Origin: Thermodesulfobacteriota bacterium
GTDB lineage: Bacteria; Desulfobacterota; Dissulfuribacteria; Dissulfuribacterales; QOAL01
Assembly (NCBI GenBank): GCA_013154175.1
Contig: JAADCZ010000082.1
Span: 1-34,452 of the forward strand
Reading direction: 5' to 3'
DNA: 34,452 bases
The position numbers and the translations under genes are program-made. Below the pieces are notes generated by a model, which was given only the letters and a program-made list of their open reading frames with translations, did not search any database and had not been told where the DNA came from. Below are positions 1-7,017 of the stretch, in pieces (the first letter of the stretch is position 1; each line of letters starts with the position of its first letter).

Positions 1-100
1 ACTGGCCCCTCCTGGAAGAGAAGTTAGTTCAGTTAATCTGGCCTTGTTTAAGGCCAAAGTCAAGGACTAGAAGAGACCTGGTCTGCGGCAAACGGTCAAA
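1..100 (-). promoter_or_regulatory. Candidate promoter and operator for a gene beyond the left edge
   Basis: Read on the minus strand, a TTGACT box (58-63) lies 17 bases before a weak CAGATT (35-40). The spacer contains a perfect inverted repeat, TGGCCTT-GTTT-AAGGCCA (39-56). A Shine-Dalgarno-like AGGAGGGG (6-13) sits at the window edge, so a minus-strand gene may start just outside. A short palindrome AGACC-T-GGTCT is at 74-84. The sequences are seen directly; the promoter role is inferred and the -10 match is poor. Confidence 0.3.
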
Positions 101-189
101 AGGCGCCTCAATAAAGATGCAAAGACGCCTTCAAAGATTTTTATTTTCAATTGATAGAGGAGGCAGAGGGGGCAAAGCCCGCATCTGCC
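100..189 (-). terminator. Candidate terminator hairpins after the flavodiiron operon
   Basis: Two hairpins follow the HEAT-repeat gene. One is GGCAGA (162-167) with TCTGCC (184-189), enclosing GGGC-AAA-GCCC (170-180). The other is AAGGCG (100-105) with CGCCTT (126-131), followed on the minus strand by TTTTG (the arm's own TT plus TTG). U-tracts are short, so this is a weak intrinsic terminator candidate. The 260 bases left of the gene show no convincing coding sequence. Confidence 0.35.
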
Positions 190-260
190 CGATATTTCAA
201 GGCTTATTTCTTGGCTTTGGGCCTTGATGGCAAAGACACAATTTCATGTGGGGCCTTATC

Positions 261-953
261 TCAAAGGCAAGAAAGCTTGGCCATCGCCGCCTTGGCAGCC
301 TTCGATATAACAATATCCTCAAAGCCTTGCCCTGTAAAAATACGGGCGCCCCTGTCATCTGAAAGGGCCTTTTCCAGGTCTTGGCAAAGCTCCTTTTGGC
401 CTGAATGGGCAACTGCCATAATGGCCAGGGCCTTTGACTCAGGATCCTCATCATCAAGGTAGGGCCTCAAAATCTTCCAGGCCTCGATCTCCCTGAAGAT
501 ATCTGGCCGAGTCTGGGCGAGCCGGTAAAGTCCCCAAAGGGCGCCTCTTCTAAGGGGAAGATGCTCGAGGAAGTTTCCGTCTTCCCAGATGTAGGAGAGC
601 AAGATCCGCGCATATTCCCTGGCAAGGGTCTCATTCTGGGCCATTGCCTCTGCCATTGCCTCTGGCGCGCCCCAACCAATACCACCAGACTCGTCATTGA
701 GGCTCCACATGAGCCTTCTCATGACAATACGGGCCTGTTCCATATCTTCCTGGGCAAGCCTTGACACTGCTCTGCCAAAGGCCCTTATTGCCAACCATCT
801 CTCAAGCCCCTGGGGCTGATAGAAACTCCTTATCAGGGGTGAGATGAGCTTTTTCGGGGGTAACGAATCAACAAGTTCCATAATGGGCGGAAGCTCCCCC
901 GCCCTTAACAGGCTGGAGAGCCTTCGCTCCTTTGCTTTTTTGTTTTTTGACAT
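261..953 (-). CDS. HEAT-repeat protein of the DVU0298 type
   Basis: A soluble 230-residue protein made of short amphipathic helix pairs, resembling the HEAT/PBS-lyase-like repeat proteins labelled DVU0298 family in sulfate reducers. No catalytic motif, signal peptide or membrane segment is visible. Helical repeat units run from about residue 25 to the end, and the last ~70 residues (around ILRPYLDDEDPESKALAIM) look most HEAT-like. The ATG at 951-953 (MSKNKKAK) is preferred because a longer frame would run back into the upstream gene. It is the last gene of the rubredoxin-flavodiiron operon, 16 bases after its neighbour. HEAT proteins usually act as protein-binding scaffolds, so a role in assembling or regulating the oxygen-reductase system is only an inference from position. 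Confidence 0.75.
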   Translation of the reverse strand: MSKNKKAKERRLSSLLRAGELPPIMELVDSLPPKKLISPLIRSFYQPQGLERWLAIRAFGRAVSRLAQEDMEQARIVMRRLMWSLNDESGGIGWGAPEAMAEAMAQNETLAREYARILLSYIWEDGNFLEHLPLRRGALWGLYRLAQTRPDIFREIEAWKILRPYLDDEDPESKALAIMAVAHSGQKELCQDLEKALSDDRGARIFTGQGFEDIVISKAAKAAMAKLSCL

Positions 954-969
954 GGACTCAATTCCTGAA

Positions 970-1299
970 CTAGTCCAGGGGCTCCATCTCCTTGCCACAA
1001 CACAAGGGAACAGGCTGACCCGCTTTGCAGTTCATGTATTTGTTGCAGATGGCACAGTAATATGTGCAATCCTCTTCCACCTTCTGTTCCTGGGAATAGG
1101 TCGTCTGGCCACCGGGAATGCCCTCTATGTGGAAGCGAGCCACCTTGTCGTGCCCAGGGACGTAGTTACCCATTGGCACTATTTTTTTGTTGTCGCCGTA
1201 GCAGTCGACGACCACTTTCCACAACACCTCGAGGGATGCTGCCTCTTGGGGGTTCTCTGGCTCAAACTCAACCACATTTTTGTCTACGAGTATCTTCAT
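970..1299 (-). CDS. Small protein with a C-terminal desulforedoxin-like metal site
   Basis: A 109-residue protein. Its last ~35 residues contain CAIC (82-85), Cys91 and a CC pair (100-101) followed by GKEM. This is the CX2C...CC-G-K/E-M pattern of the Fe(Cys)4 desulforedoxin domain, with a spacing of 14 residues instead of the 15 in the desulfoferrodoxin encoded in this same window. The first ~70 residues match no family I recognise and are not a superoxide reductase domain, because the His ligand motifs are absent. The ATG at 1297-1299 has an AAAGGAG site upstream. The gene lies 20 bases after the flavodiiron gene, so it may be an electron carrier or redox sensor for that system. Metal binding and function are inferred. 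Confidence 0.7.
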   Translation of the reverse strand: MKILVDKNVVEFEPENPQEAASLEVLWKVVVDCYGDNKKIVPMGNYVPGHDKVARFHIEGIPGGQTTYSQEQKVEEDCTYYCAICNKYMNCKAGQPVPLCCGKEMEPLD

Positions 1300-1319
1300 A
1301 AGTAGGCCACTCCTTTGCT

Positions 1320-2525
1320 TTATGCCTGGTCTTCCAGGGCCTCTATTATCTTCTTGCCCATGAGCTGACCTGCCTCTTTGCATCTTTTGAGGTCGTCATG
1401 GGTGGGTACGTATTTGACCTTTATGCCTTCATGGACGAGCTCGAACTTCCACTCCTCCATGGCCTTGTTCATGTGTTTTACAGCCTCGCCACTCCAGCCA
1501 TAGGAACCAAAGGCAAAACCAAATTTCTGGGCGGGGCGCAGCCCCCTCAAATACATGAGGAAACCGGCCATACGGGGAAGCAGGCCATTGTTGAGGGTGG
1601 GACAGCCTAGGCAGATTCCCTTGGCATCTATGACGTCGGTTACGATCTCGCTTCTGTGGTTGACTGCAAGGTCCAGGAGCTTCACGCTTATTCCAGTTGA
1701 CTCGAGACCATCTGCCACTGCCTTTGCCATCATTTCAGTGCTGTGCCACATGGTGTCATAAATGACCAGGGCCTTCTTCGTACCCCTGTGATGGGACCAG
1801 TCTTCATAGGCCTTGAGAATCTTATCAGGGCCCTTTCTCCAGATGACGCCATGATCAGGGGCAATCATGTCTATTTCGAGGCCAGCCTCTGCCACACTCT
1901 TGAGCAGTTTCCTAACCTGGGGGGAGTAGAGATACAGGATATTGGCATAGTATTTCTTGGCCTGATACATGAGCTCAGACTCATCCACTTCATCGTCGAA
2001 ACGCTCGCTCGTACCGAGGTGCTGACCAAAGGCATCGCTAGATATGAGCAGCTTCTCCTCAGGAATGTATGAGAACATGGAATCGGGCCAGTGGAGCATG
2101 CGTGTCTCAATGAACGTGATAGAGCGCTTTCCAACAGAGATGGTTTCGCCATTTTCCACAACGTGATACGGCCAGTCTGGGCGATGAAAATGGGCCAGCA
2201 GGTTCTTGTGCCCCATCTTCGAACAGATAATCTTTTCGGGCTTAACCAGCTCGACAATTTCAGGCAGGCAGCCAGTGTGATCCATCTCCACATGATTTAC
2301 CACGATGTAGTCTATCTTTTCCGGATCAGTCAGGGTGCGTATCCTGTGTACCAGGTCTGAACACAGGTTGTGCTTCACCGTGTCAAAAAGGACGTTCTTC
2401 TCATCGAACATCAAAAAGGCGTTGTAAGTGGTGCCCTTGTAGGTGGAATAACCGTGAAAATCCCTTACGAGCCAGTCAACAGCCCCCACCCAGTAAATGT
2501 CTTTTTTAATTTCATAAACTTGCAT
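1320..2525 (-). CDS. roo: A-type flavodiiron protein (rubredoxin:oxygen oxidoreductase)
   Basis: A 401-residue cytoplasmic enzyme that reduces O2 to water (or NO to N2O) with electrons from rubredoxin. The N-terminal metallo-beta-lactamase-like domain (about 1-250) carries the diiron ligands: HVEMDH at 78-83 (H78, E80, D82, H83), His145, Asp164 and His225. The C-terminal flavodoxin domain (about 250-400) begins with the FMN phosphate loop around YDTMWHST. There is no fused rubredoxin, which makes this class A, and the partner rubredoxin is encoded 17 bases upstream. The start is the ATG with GGAGGG seven bases upstream, not the GTG-type extension five codons earlier. Family membership is very secure; O2 versus NO preference cannot be told from sequence. 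Confidence 0.95.
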   Translation of the reverse strand: MQVYEIKKDIYWVGAVDWLVRDFHGYSTYKGTTYNAFLMFDEKNVLFDTVKHNLCSDLVHRIRTLTDPEKIDYIVVNHVEMDHTGCLPEIVELVKPEKIICSKMGHKNLLAHFHRPDWPYHVVENGETISVGKRSITFIETRMLHWPDSMFSYIPEEKLLISSDAFGQHLGTSERFDDEVDESELMYQAKKYYANILYLYSPQVRKLLKSVAEAGLEIDMIAPDHGVIWRKGPDKILKAYEDWSHHRGTKKALVIYDTMWHSTEMMAKAVADGLESTGISVKLLDLAVNHRSEIVTDVIDAKGICLGCPTLNNGLLPRMAGFLMYLRGLRPAQKFGFAFGSYGWSGEAVKHMNKAMEEWKFELVHEGIKVKYVPTHDDLKRCKEAGQLMGKKIIEALEDQA

Positions 2526-2542
2526 AGCGTTTCCCTCCAAAG

Positions 2543-2704
2543 TTATTCAGCAGGCTCAAACTGATCCTTTGAGGCCCCGCAAATGGGGCAAGTCCAATCA
2601 TCGGGCAGGTCTTCAAAGGACGTTCCCGGCTTGATTTCATTGTCAGGATCGCCATTTTTGGGGTCATAAACGTAACCGCAGACAGTACACCTGTATTGTT
2701 TCAT
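2543..2704 (-). CDS. rub: Rubredoxin
   Basis: A 53-residue rubredoxin, a one-electron carrier with a mononuclear Fe(Cys)4 site. It has the two canonical knuckles, CTVCGY (6-11) and CPICGA (39-44), the YVYDP segment and the DLPDDW motif before the second knuckle. It is first in an operon with the flavodiiron oxygen reductase, its usual redox partner, and may also serve the desulfoferrodoxin and rubrerythrin encoded nearby. The ATG at 2702-2704 has an AGAGGTGA ribosome-binding site. A 16-base perfect palindrome lies 23 bases upstream in the leader. Confidence 0.97.
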   Translation of the reverse strand: MKQYRCTVCGYVYDPKNGDPDNEIKPGTSFEDLPDDWTCPICGASKDQFEPAE

Positions 2705-2726
2705 GGCTCTATCACCTCTCTATAAT

Positions 2727-2742
2727 TTGGCCCAAGGGCCAA
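2727..2742. promoter_or_regulatory. Palindrome upstream of the rubredoxin operon
   Basis: TTGGCCC-AA-GGGCCAA is a perfect inverted repeat with 7-base arms. It sits 23 bases upstream of the rubredoxin start, between the ribosome-binding site and AT-rich upstream DNA. It could be a repressor operator or a short leader hairpin. No clear -35/-10 pair could be placed around it. The 182-base gap 2705-2887 otherwise holds only AT-rich DNA and a weak hairpin (CAGGG 2835-2839 with CCCTG 2854-2858) after the ferritin gene. Confidence 0.4.
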
Positions 2743-2887
2743 GAATTTTAGTGTCTTTCAACCCAAGGAGATTGAAAAACCGATTGATTTTTTAACTGAC
2801 CAACAACTAACGAATTAAACTCAATCCTGGAACACAGGGCCCCAGAGCCGGGACCCTGCTTCCAACAATCCAAAAGAAGGGCTATTC

Positions 2888-3409
2888 CTAATTTTGAGGC
2901 ATAGGTACAGGAAGGGGCCTTTGACCTAGCTCACGATCCACCATGAAAAGTCCGCCACCCTTACCATCGGGGGCACCTGCGAGTTTCAGCTTCTGAACGA
3001 CTCCATTTGCCGAAGCCTCTTCTTCCACCTGTTCACTGACGAACCACTGGAGAAATATCTGGGTCGCATGATCCTTTTCTTCAATGGCCAGATTCATCAG
3101 ATCGTTAATAAGGCTCGTCACATACTTTTCATGCTCGTAGGCATGTTCGAAGACAGCCAGTGCCGAGTCCCACTCCTGTTTCGGTGCCTCTATGGCCTCG
3201 AGCAAGACCCTGCCACCACGCTCTATGACAAAATCGTATATCTTCATGGCATGAATCATCTCTTCCTGGGTTTGAGCCTTCATCCAGTGGGCGCAACCTT
3301 CCAGATCCACGCTTTCAAAATACGACGCCATAGAAAGGTAGAGATATGCCGAGTACATCTCCGCATTTATCTGCTTGTTGAGAGCCTTCTCCATTTTCTC
3401 ACTGAGCAT
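2888..3409 (-). CDS. ftn: Bacterial ferritin (FtnA type)
   Basis: A 173-residue non-heme ferritin that oxidises Fe(II) and stores Fe(III) in a 24-subunit cage. The four-helix bundle has the ferroxidase-type residues: Glu17 region ([13 protein letters not shown]), EEMIHAM with the Glu-X2-His pair, and the later [23 protein letters not shown] segment. The C-terminus [10 protein letters not shown] is the usual bacterial ferritin ending. The start is the ATG at 3407-3409 with GGAGGAG upstream; longer versions would overlap desulfoferrodoxin. It lies 4 bases after dfx and closes a four-gene operon. Its likely job is to trap iron released by oxidative damage and remove a Fenton reactant. Confidence 0.93.
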   Translation of the reverse strand: MLSEKMEKALNKQINAEMYSAYLYLSMASYFESVDLEGCAHWMKAQTQEEMIHAMKIYDFVIERGGRVLLEAIEAPKQEWDSALAVFEHAYEHEKYVTSLINDLMNLAIEEKDHATQIFLQWFVSEQVEEEASANGVVQKLKLAGAPDGKGGGLFMVDRELGQRPLPVPMPQN

Positions 3410-3413
3410 CTTT

Positions 3414-3788
3414 CTAACTCCTCCACAGTCCATGAAGATTACAGTACGCTCTGGCAGTAACGGTCGTGGCATCTGTACAAAAGCTGGCTTCAGGCTCTTG
3501 GCCGGGCTTCAGGAATACGCGCTGGGCAACATCGCCAGCAATCAGCTCAATCCATTCGATATAGTGCTTTTCTTCCATGGGATGAGCCGCGCTTCCTACC
3601 TTTACCTTGTAGCCTCCATCTATCTTTTCAACAACTGGCACGTGTTTCTCCTTGGAGGCATCAACGGTATTCTCTTCCATCAAGACCATGGGCTTGCCGC
3701 AACAAACCAGCTGCCCCTGACCTTCATGGATCATCTCCACCATATTGCCGCACACTTCACATTTGTAGACTTCTAGTTTTTTGGTCAT
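3414..3788 (-). CDS. dfx: Desulfoferrodoxin (2Fe superoxide reductase)
   Basis: A 124-residue cytoplasmic superoxide reductase that reduces superoxide to hydrogen peroxide without making O2. The N-terminal desulforedoxin domain has Cys10, Cys13, Cys29 and Cys30 as the Fe(Cys)4 centre. The catalytic domain keeps every ligand at the classical positions: His49, His69, His75, Cys116 and His119, plus the Glu47-Lys48 pair before His49 that assists superoxide attraction and product release. The ATG at 3786-3788 has AAGGAG seven bases upstream. It has no signal peptide, unlike the exported homologue encoded immediately upstream. Electrons probably come from the nearby rubredoxin. Confidence 0.97.
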   Translation of the reverse strand: MTKKLEVYKCEVCGNMVEMIHEGQGQLVCCGKPMVLMEENTVDASKEKHVPVVEKIDGGYKVKVGSAAHPMEEKHYIEWIELIAGDVAQRVFLKPGQEPEASFCTDATTVTARAYCNLHGLWRS

Positions 3789-3817
3789 GGATTTACTCCT
3801 TGTTGGGTTAACTGTTG

Positions 3818-4279
3818 TCAACTGACTTTTATATACACAGGCTCACCAAGCCAGGTTCCATGCAGATTACAATCGGCTATGGCCTCGATCTTTACGTCCC
3901 CTGGCTTATCCAGCCTAATGGTAAAGCATGCATTGGGTGAAGTGACCCCGCCGGCAATGTTGATTATCTCCGACACCCTTTTGCCATCCAGCTGAAGCTC
4001 GATCCTGTCTATCCAGTGAGCCGGCTTGGATGGATGTTCCACCATGTACCCCACCTTCACATTCACCTTGAACCACTGCCCGGGCTTGACCGCCTTTGGG
4101 GCCTCTACCAGGGGTACATGTTTCTTTTCGAGCAAAGATGGTTTGTCACGATGAACCAAGGTATTGATTTTGCCCTTACTTATGTGCACGTCATCATAAG
4201 CCCTTGCCCTAAAGAACTCGCCTGCCAGGAGCAGGGCTGCCCCTGCTGCGCCAGCCTGTACAAAATGCCTTCTCTTCAT
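3818..4279 (-). CDS. Tat-exported superoxide reductase (neelaredoxin-like)
   Basis: A 153-residue protein with a twin-arginine signal (RRHFVQAG followed by a hydrophobic stretch to about residue 28) and a superoxide reductase domain lacking the desulforedoxin module. The active-site ligands are His54 (KHVP), His82 (EHP), His88 (HWI), Cys137 and His140 (CNLH). The Glu-Lys pair before the first His is changed: the sequence reads E-K-K-H, so Lys replaces the Glu directly before the conserved Lys. The ATG at 4277-4279 is favoured over a GTG three codons earlier because AAGGGTGA then sits at the right distance. The product should act in the periplasm. It lies 14 bases after a pentaheme cytochrome c gene, which may supply its electrons (inference). 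Confidence 0.88.
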   Translation of the reverse strand: MKRRHFVQAGAAGAALLLAGEFFRARAYDDVHISKGKINTLVHRDKPSLLEKKHVPLVEAPKAVKPGQWFKVNVKVGYMVEHPSKPAHWIDRIELQLDGKRVSEIINIAGGVTSPNACFTIRLDKPGDVKIEAIADCNLHGTWLGEPVYIKVS

Positions 4280-4293
4280 TCTAGTCACCCTTT

Positions 4294-5631
4294 TTATTTG
4301 ACATTGAGGGTCATCTCCGCGCTGTTAACCAGCATTGGCATATATTCAGACTCTGGCAGTTTGAAGAACTTTCCAATGGAGCTTGGAACCTGTGCATAAA
4401 AGAGATTTGCACGTATGGTCAACTTGCCCTTTGGCAAGCCCTTGGGGAGCTGCCAGACATACTTTTCTATCTTTGTTTCCCTGGGCTTGATCCTGTAATC
4501 AACAAGGCTGTTGTCCTTTGTGTACCACTGACAAACAGTCATGCGGCCCTTGGGGTCAAAGAATGGTTTCCTGAAGATTCTGGCACCATCTGGAATGTCT
4601 CCATCCCTCTTGAGGCCCTTGAAATCCTTTATCTCCATAATCTCGCCTATGGCCTGGTAGGTCATGGCCTTTGAGTCTGCAATGGTGTATTCCTCACCCT
4701 TGAAACCCTTTGGCTGCACAGGGATCTGGTAGCTCTTGCCATTGGCATCGATTGCAACCACCTCGAGCCAGAGCATCCTTTCCTCAGAGGAACCAGACGG
4801 TATTGCATGGCCAACCTTGCCGTTAAAGAGAACGGCCTTGAGATTTACCGTTTCTCCTGGGGCCAGATCCTTCTTGCTGGAGTAAATGGCTACATCGACT
4901 GCACCAGCCACCTTTGTTGGTGAGTGGGAGCCCTGAAATACATGGTGGGCTATGTCGCTGCGCTCCTTGCCACCCATGGCAGATTTGCCTGGAGCCTTGT
5001 GCATATGGCAATCCTGACAAACTACGCCCTCCTTGGAATAAGGCCCTTCTTTCCACTCACGATAGGTGGATTTGACCCAAGGGCCATAGGGGCTCTGCTC
5101 ATCGTGGCAGGTTGCACAGAACTCAGCAGTCTTGTGAAACTGGCTGAACCTTGTGCCATGAAATGGGGACTTGGCATCCTTTCTGGGGCCATTTTTTACG
5201 TCTCCAGGCTTTATGATAAAGCTGAAGTTGAATGGTTCCTTTTCTGTGGTGCCTGTTATGCTATGACACACGTCACAGGAAACCCCTTCATTGGCCCTTG
5301 TATTTGCCGAAGCAGGCTTTGGAGGTATATCCCCAGACAAAAATGCCAGAGGACCATGACATGCAATACACCCGGCCTTTACACCAGCAACCTTTTCAAG
5401 CTTTTTGGAGTGGGGCAAAGCAAGCTGAAAATACTCGACCTGATCCCACTTGTGGGTATAACTCTTTGACATGAGGGTCTGCTGCCACTCCTGATAAATC
5501 TCCTTGTGACACATGCCACACTTTTGTGGCTTTTTAAAATCATCGTACTTATAGGTGCCCATCTGGGCAGCCATGAGGCTAGTTGGCACAACCACTGCCA
5601 TCAACAGCCCTAACAAAAACTTGCTCTTCAT
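4294..5631 (-). CDS. Exported pentaheme cytochrome c (c554-like)
   Basis: A 445-residue exported protein with an N-terminal signal peptide (hydrophobic residues about 5-21, ending SLMAA). Five CXXCH heme-binding motifs lie at residues 38-42, 88-92, 119-123, 172-176 and 205-209, in the style of cytochrome c554-type domains. The C-terminal half (about 240-445) has no heme motif and looks beta-rich. The ATG is preceded by GGAGGAAGG. It is the first gene of an operon with the Tat-exported superoxide reductase, desulfoferrodoxin and ferritin. This suggests a periplasmic electron-transfer or reductase role in oxidative-stress defence; the substrate is unknown. Maturation would need the heme and cytochrome c assembly genes seen at 27.7-30.6 kb or elsewhere. 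Confidence 0.88.
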   Translation of the reverse strand: MKSKFLLGLLMAVVVPTSLMAAQMGTYKYDDFKKPQKCGMCHKEIYQEWQQTLMSKSYTHKWDQVEYFQLALPHSKKLEKVAGVKAGCIACHGPLAFLSGDIPPKPASANTRANEGVSCDVCHSITGTTEKEPFNFSFIIKPGDVKNGPRKDAKSPFHGTRFSQFHKTAEFCATCHDEQSPYGPWVKSTYREWKEGPYSKEGVVCQDCHMHKAPGKSAMGGKERSDIAHHVFQGSHSPTKVAGAVDVAIYSSKKDLAPGETVNLKAVLFNGKVGHAIPSGSSEERMLWLEVVAIDANGKSYQIPVQPKGFKGEEYTIADSKAMTYQAIGEIMEIKDFKGLKRDGDIPDGARIFRKPFFDPKGRMTVCQWYTKDNSLVDYRIKPRETKIEKYVWQLPKGLPKGKLTIRANLFYAQVPSSIGKFFKLPESEYMPMLVNSAEMTLNVK

Positions 5632-5695
5632 AATCCTTCCTCCAGAAGTTGATTATTTCCCGATTTCTCTGTCCTTCGTCCACATGAGCTCCACT

Positions 5696-5719
5696 GGGTG
5701 GCAGGGCACCCTGCCACCC
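5696..5719. terminator. Strong hairpin between prxU and the cytochrome gene
   Basis: GGGTGGCAGGG-CA-CCCTGCCACCC is a perfect inverted repeat with 11-base arms, folding as a 10-bp GC-rich stem with a GCAC/GTGC tetraloop. It starts 23 bases beyond the peroxiredoxin stop and lies 65 bases before the cytochrome start. Neither side has a U-tract, so it may be an atypical terminator, an RNA-stabilising or processing hairpin, or an operator. Confidence 0.5.
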
Positions 5720-5741
5720 CTTCCGCAACCCATCTTCCTTC

Positions 5742-6335
5742 TTATTTTGCGTGCTTAGAAAGATATTCCTTGACGCCATCTGGAGTCGGCTTCATTGCCT
5801 CCTCACCTGGACGCCAGTTTGCCGGACAAACTTCACCCTGGCTCTCGTGACACTGTAGCGCCTCAAGAATCCTGAGGGCCTCGTCAATGTTCCTGCCAAG
5901 GGGCAAATCGTTAACCAGCTGATGCCTTACCACTCCCTCTTTATCAAGGAGGAACAGCCCCCTTAAGGCAATGCCTTCATCCTCAAGCAGAACCCCATAG
6001 GAAAGGGATATCTTCTTGGTCAGGTCTGAAACCAAGGGATAGCTGATCTTTCCTACGCCACCTTCTTCTACAGGCGTCTGGCGCCATGCATAGTGTGTAA
6101 AAGGCGAATCCACGGAAATTGCCATGACTTCGCAGTTCTTTTCACGGAACTTGTCTGCCGCCTTGTCCAAGGCGATAATCTCTGTTGGTCAGACGAACGT
6201 AAAATCCAGTGGATAGAAAAAGAGCAGCACATACTTGCCCTTGAACTGAGACAAGGTGATCTCTTCAATGGCGTCATTTGGCATGACCGCCTGAGCCTTA
6301 AAATCTGGAGCTTTCTTAGTTACCATTACGCACAT
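5742..6335 (-). CDS. prxU: Selenocysteine-containing 2-Cys peroxiredoxin (PrxU)
   Basis: A 197-residue AhpC/Prx1-type peroxiredoxin that reduces H2O2, peroxynitrite and organic peroxides. The reading frame is open from the ATG at 6333-6335 (AAGGAGG seven bases upstream) except for a single in-frame TGA at 6189-6191. That TGA falls exactly at the peroxidatic position: [14 protein letters not shown], residue 49, where the family has Cys in the PXXXTXXC motif (Pro42, Thr46). A bacterial SECIS hairpin follows. The remainder is intact, with the resolving Cys170 in EVCPANW and the conserved Arg near residue 125. The frame is typical in length and unbroken, so this is a selenoprotein and not a pseudogene. 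Standard gene callers would start it at the internal TTG at 6168-6170 and lose the active site. It sits between rubrerythrin and the cytochrome-SOR operon. Confidence 0.93.
6159..6174 (-). promoter_or_regulatory. SECIS element in prxU
   Basis: On the mRNA, 14 bases after the UGA, CGCCUU-GGAC-AAGGCG forms a perfect 6-bp stem with a four-base loop beginning GG. A small apical loop with G in its first two positions, about 20 bases from the UGA, is what bacterial SelB needs to recruit selenocysteyl-tRNA. The hairpin lies wholly in the coding sequence, as in other bacterial selenoprotein genes. Confidence 0.88.
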
Positions 6336-6384
6336 TTGTCTTCCTCCTTGTGTATGTTTTGATTTATTGAAACTGCCTGGAAGG

Positions 6385-6960
6385 CTACCAGGTTTCTACC
6401 AAAAGCTCGAAATACCCCTTGGGATGAGCACATGCAGGGCACTTCTCTGGGGGCTCCTGCCCCTCGTGCACGTATCCGCAATTCCTGCAACGCCACTTGA
6501 CCGGCTCGTCCCTCTTGAAAATCTTGCCTTCTTCAATCTTTTGGGCCAATGCCTCGAACCGTTCCTCGTGGAACTTTTCAGCGACTGCAATTGCCTCGAA
6601 GACACAGGCTATCTCTTCAAAACCCTCTTCCCGAGCCTTTGCTGCAAACTCCGGATACATCTGGGTATGCTCATAATTTTCACCAGCAGCAGAAGCCTTT
6701 AGGTTTTCCAAAGTGGTCCCGATGACACCAGCTGGAAACCCAGCGGTGATTTCCACCTCGCCGCCTTCCAGGTATTTGAAAAGCCTCTTGGCATGTTCTT
6801 TTTCCTGGTTGGCCGTCTCCTCGAAGACAGCTGCAATCTGGACATAACCTTCCTTTTTTGCCTGACTGGCAAAATAGGTGTATCTGTTTCTGGCCTGGGA
6901 CTCACCTGCAAAGGCCTTCAAAATATTTTTTTCTGTTTCTGTTCCCTTGATCGATGCCAT
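6385..6960 (-). CDS. rbr: Rubrerythrin
   Basis: A 191-residue cytoplasmic peroxidase that reduces H2O2 with NAD(P)H-derived electrons. The N-terminal four-helix diiron domain (about 1-145) holds the characteristic Glu/His motifs [22 protein letters not shown], and the second pair around [20 protein letters not shown]. The C-terminal rubredoxin-like domain (about 155-191) has CRNCGY and CPACAH, an Fe(Cys)4 site. The ATG at 6958-6960 has AAGGAA upstream. It lies 49 bases upstream of prxU and 57 bases downstream of the winged-helix gene, all on the same strand, so it is likely co-transcribed with peroxide-stress genes and under PerR control (inference). Confidence 0.96.
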   Translation of the reverse strand: MASIKGTETEKNILKAFAGESQARNRYTYFASQAKKEGYVQIAAVFEETANQEKEHAKRLFKYLEGGEVEITAGFPAGVIGTTLENLKASAAGENYEHTQMYPEFAAKAREEGFEEIACVFEAIAVAEKFHEERFEALAQKIEEGKIFKRDEPVKWRCRNCGYVHEGQEPPEKCPACAHPKGYFELLVETW

Positions 6961-7017
6961 TTCCGATTCCTTTCACCTTTTAATGGTGCCTGAAAATTAA
7001 GGCAGATACTGTGATAC

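Noticed and set aside
151-462. 103-residue plus-strand frame near the left edge
   Set aside because: It is antisense to the HEAT-repeat gene and has no recognisable motif or start context.
5742-6170. Truncated or frameshifted peroxiredoxin pseudogene
   Set aside because: The upstream part is in the same frame, encodes a perfect N-terminus with its own ribosome-binding site, and is interrupted only by a TGA at the catalytic Cys with a SECIS hairpin after it.
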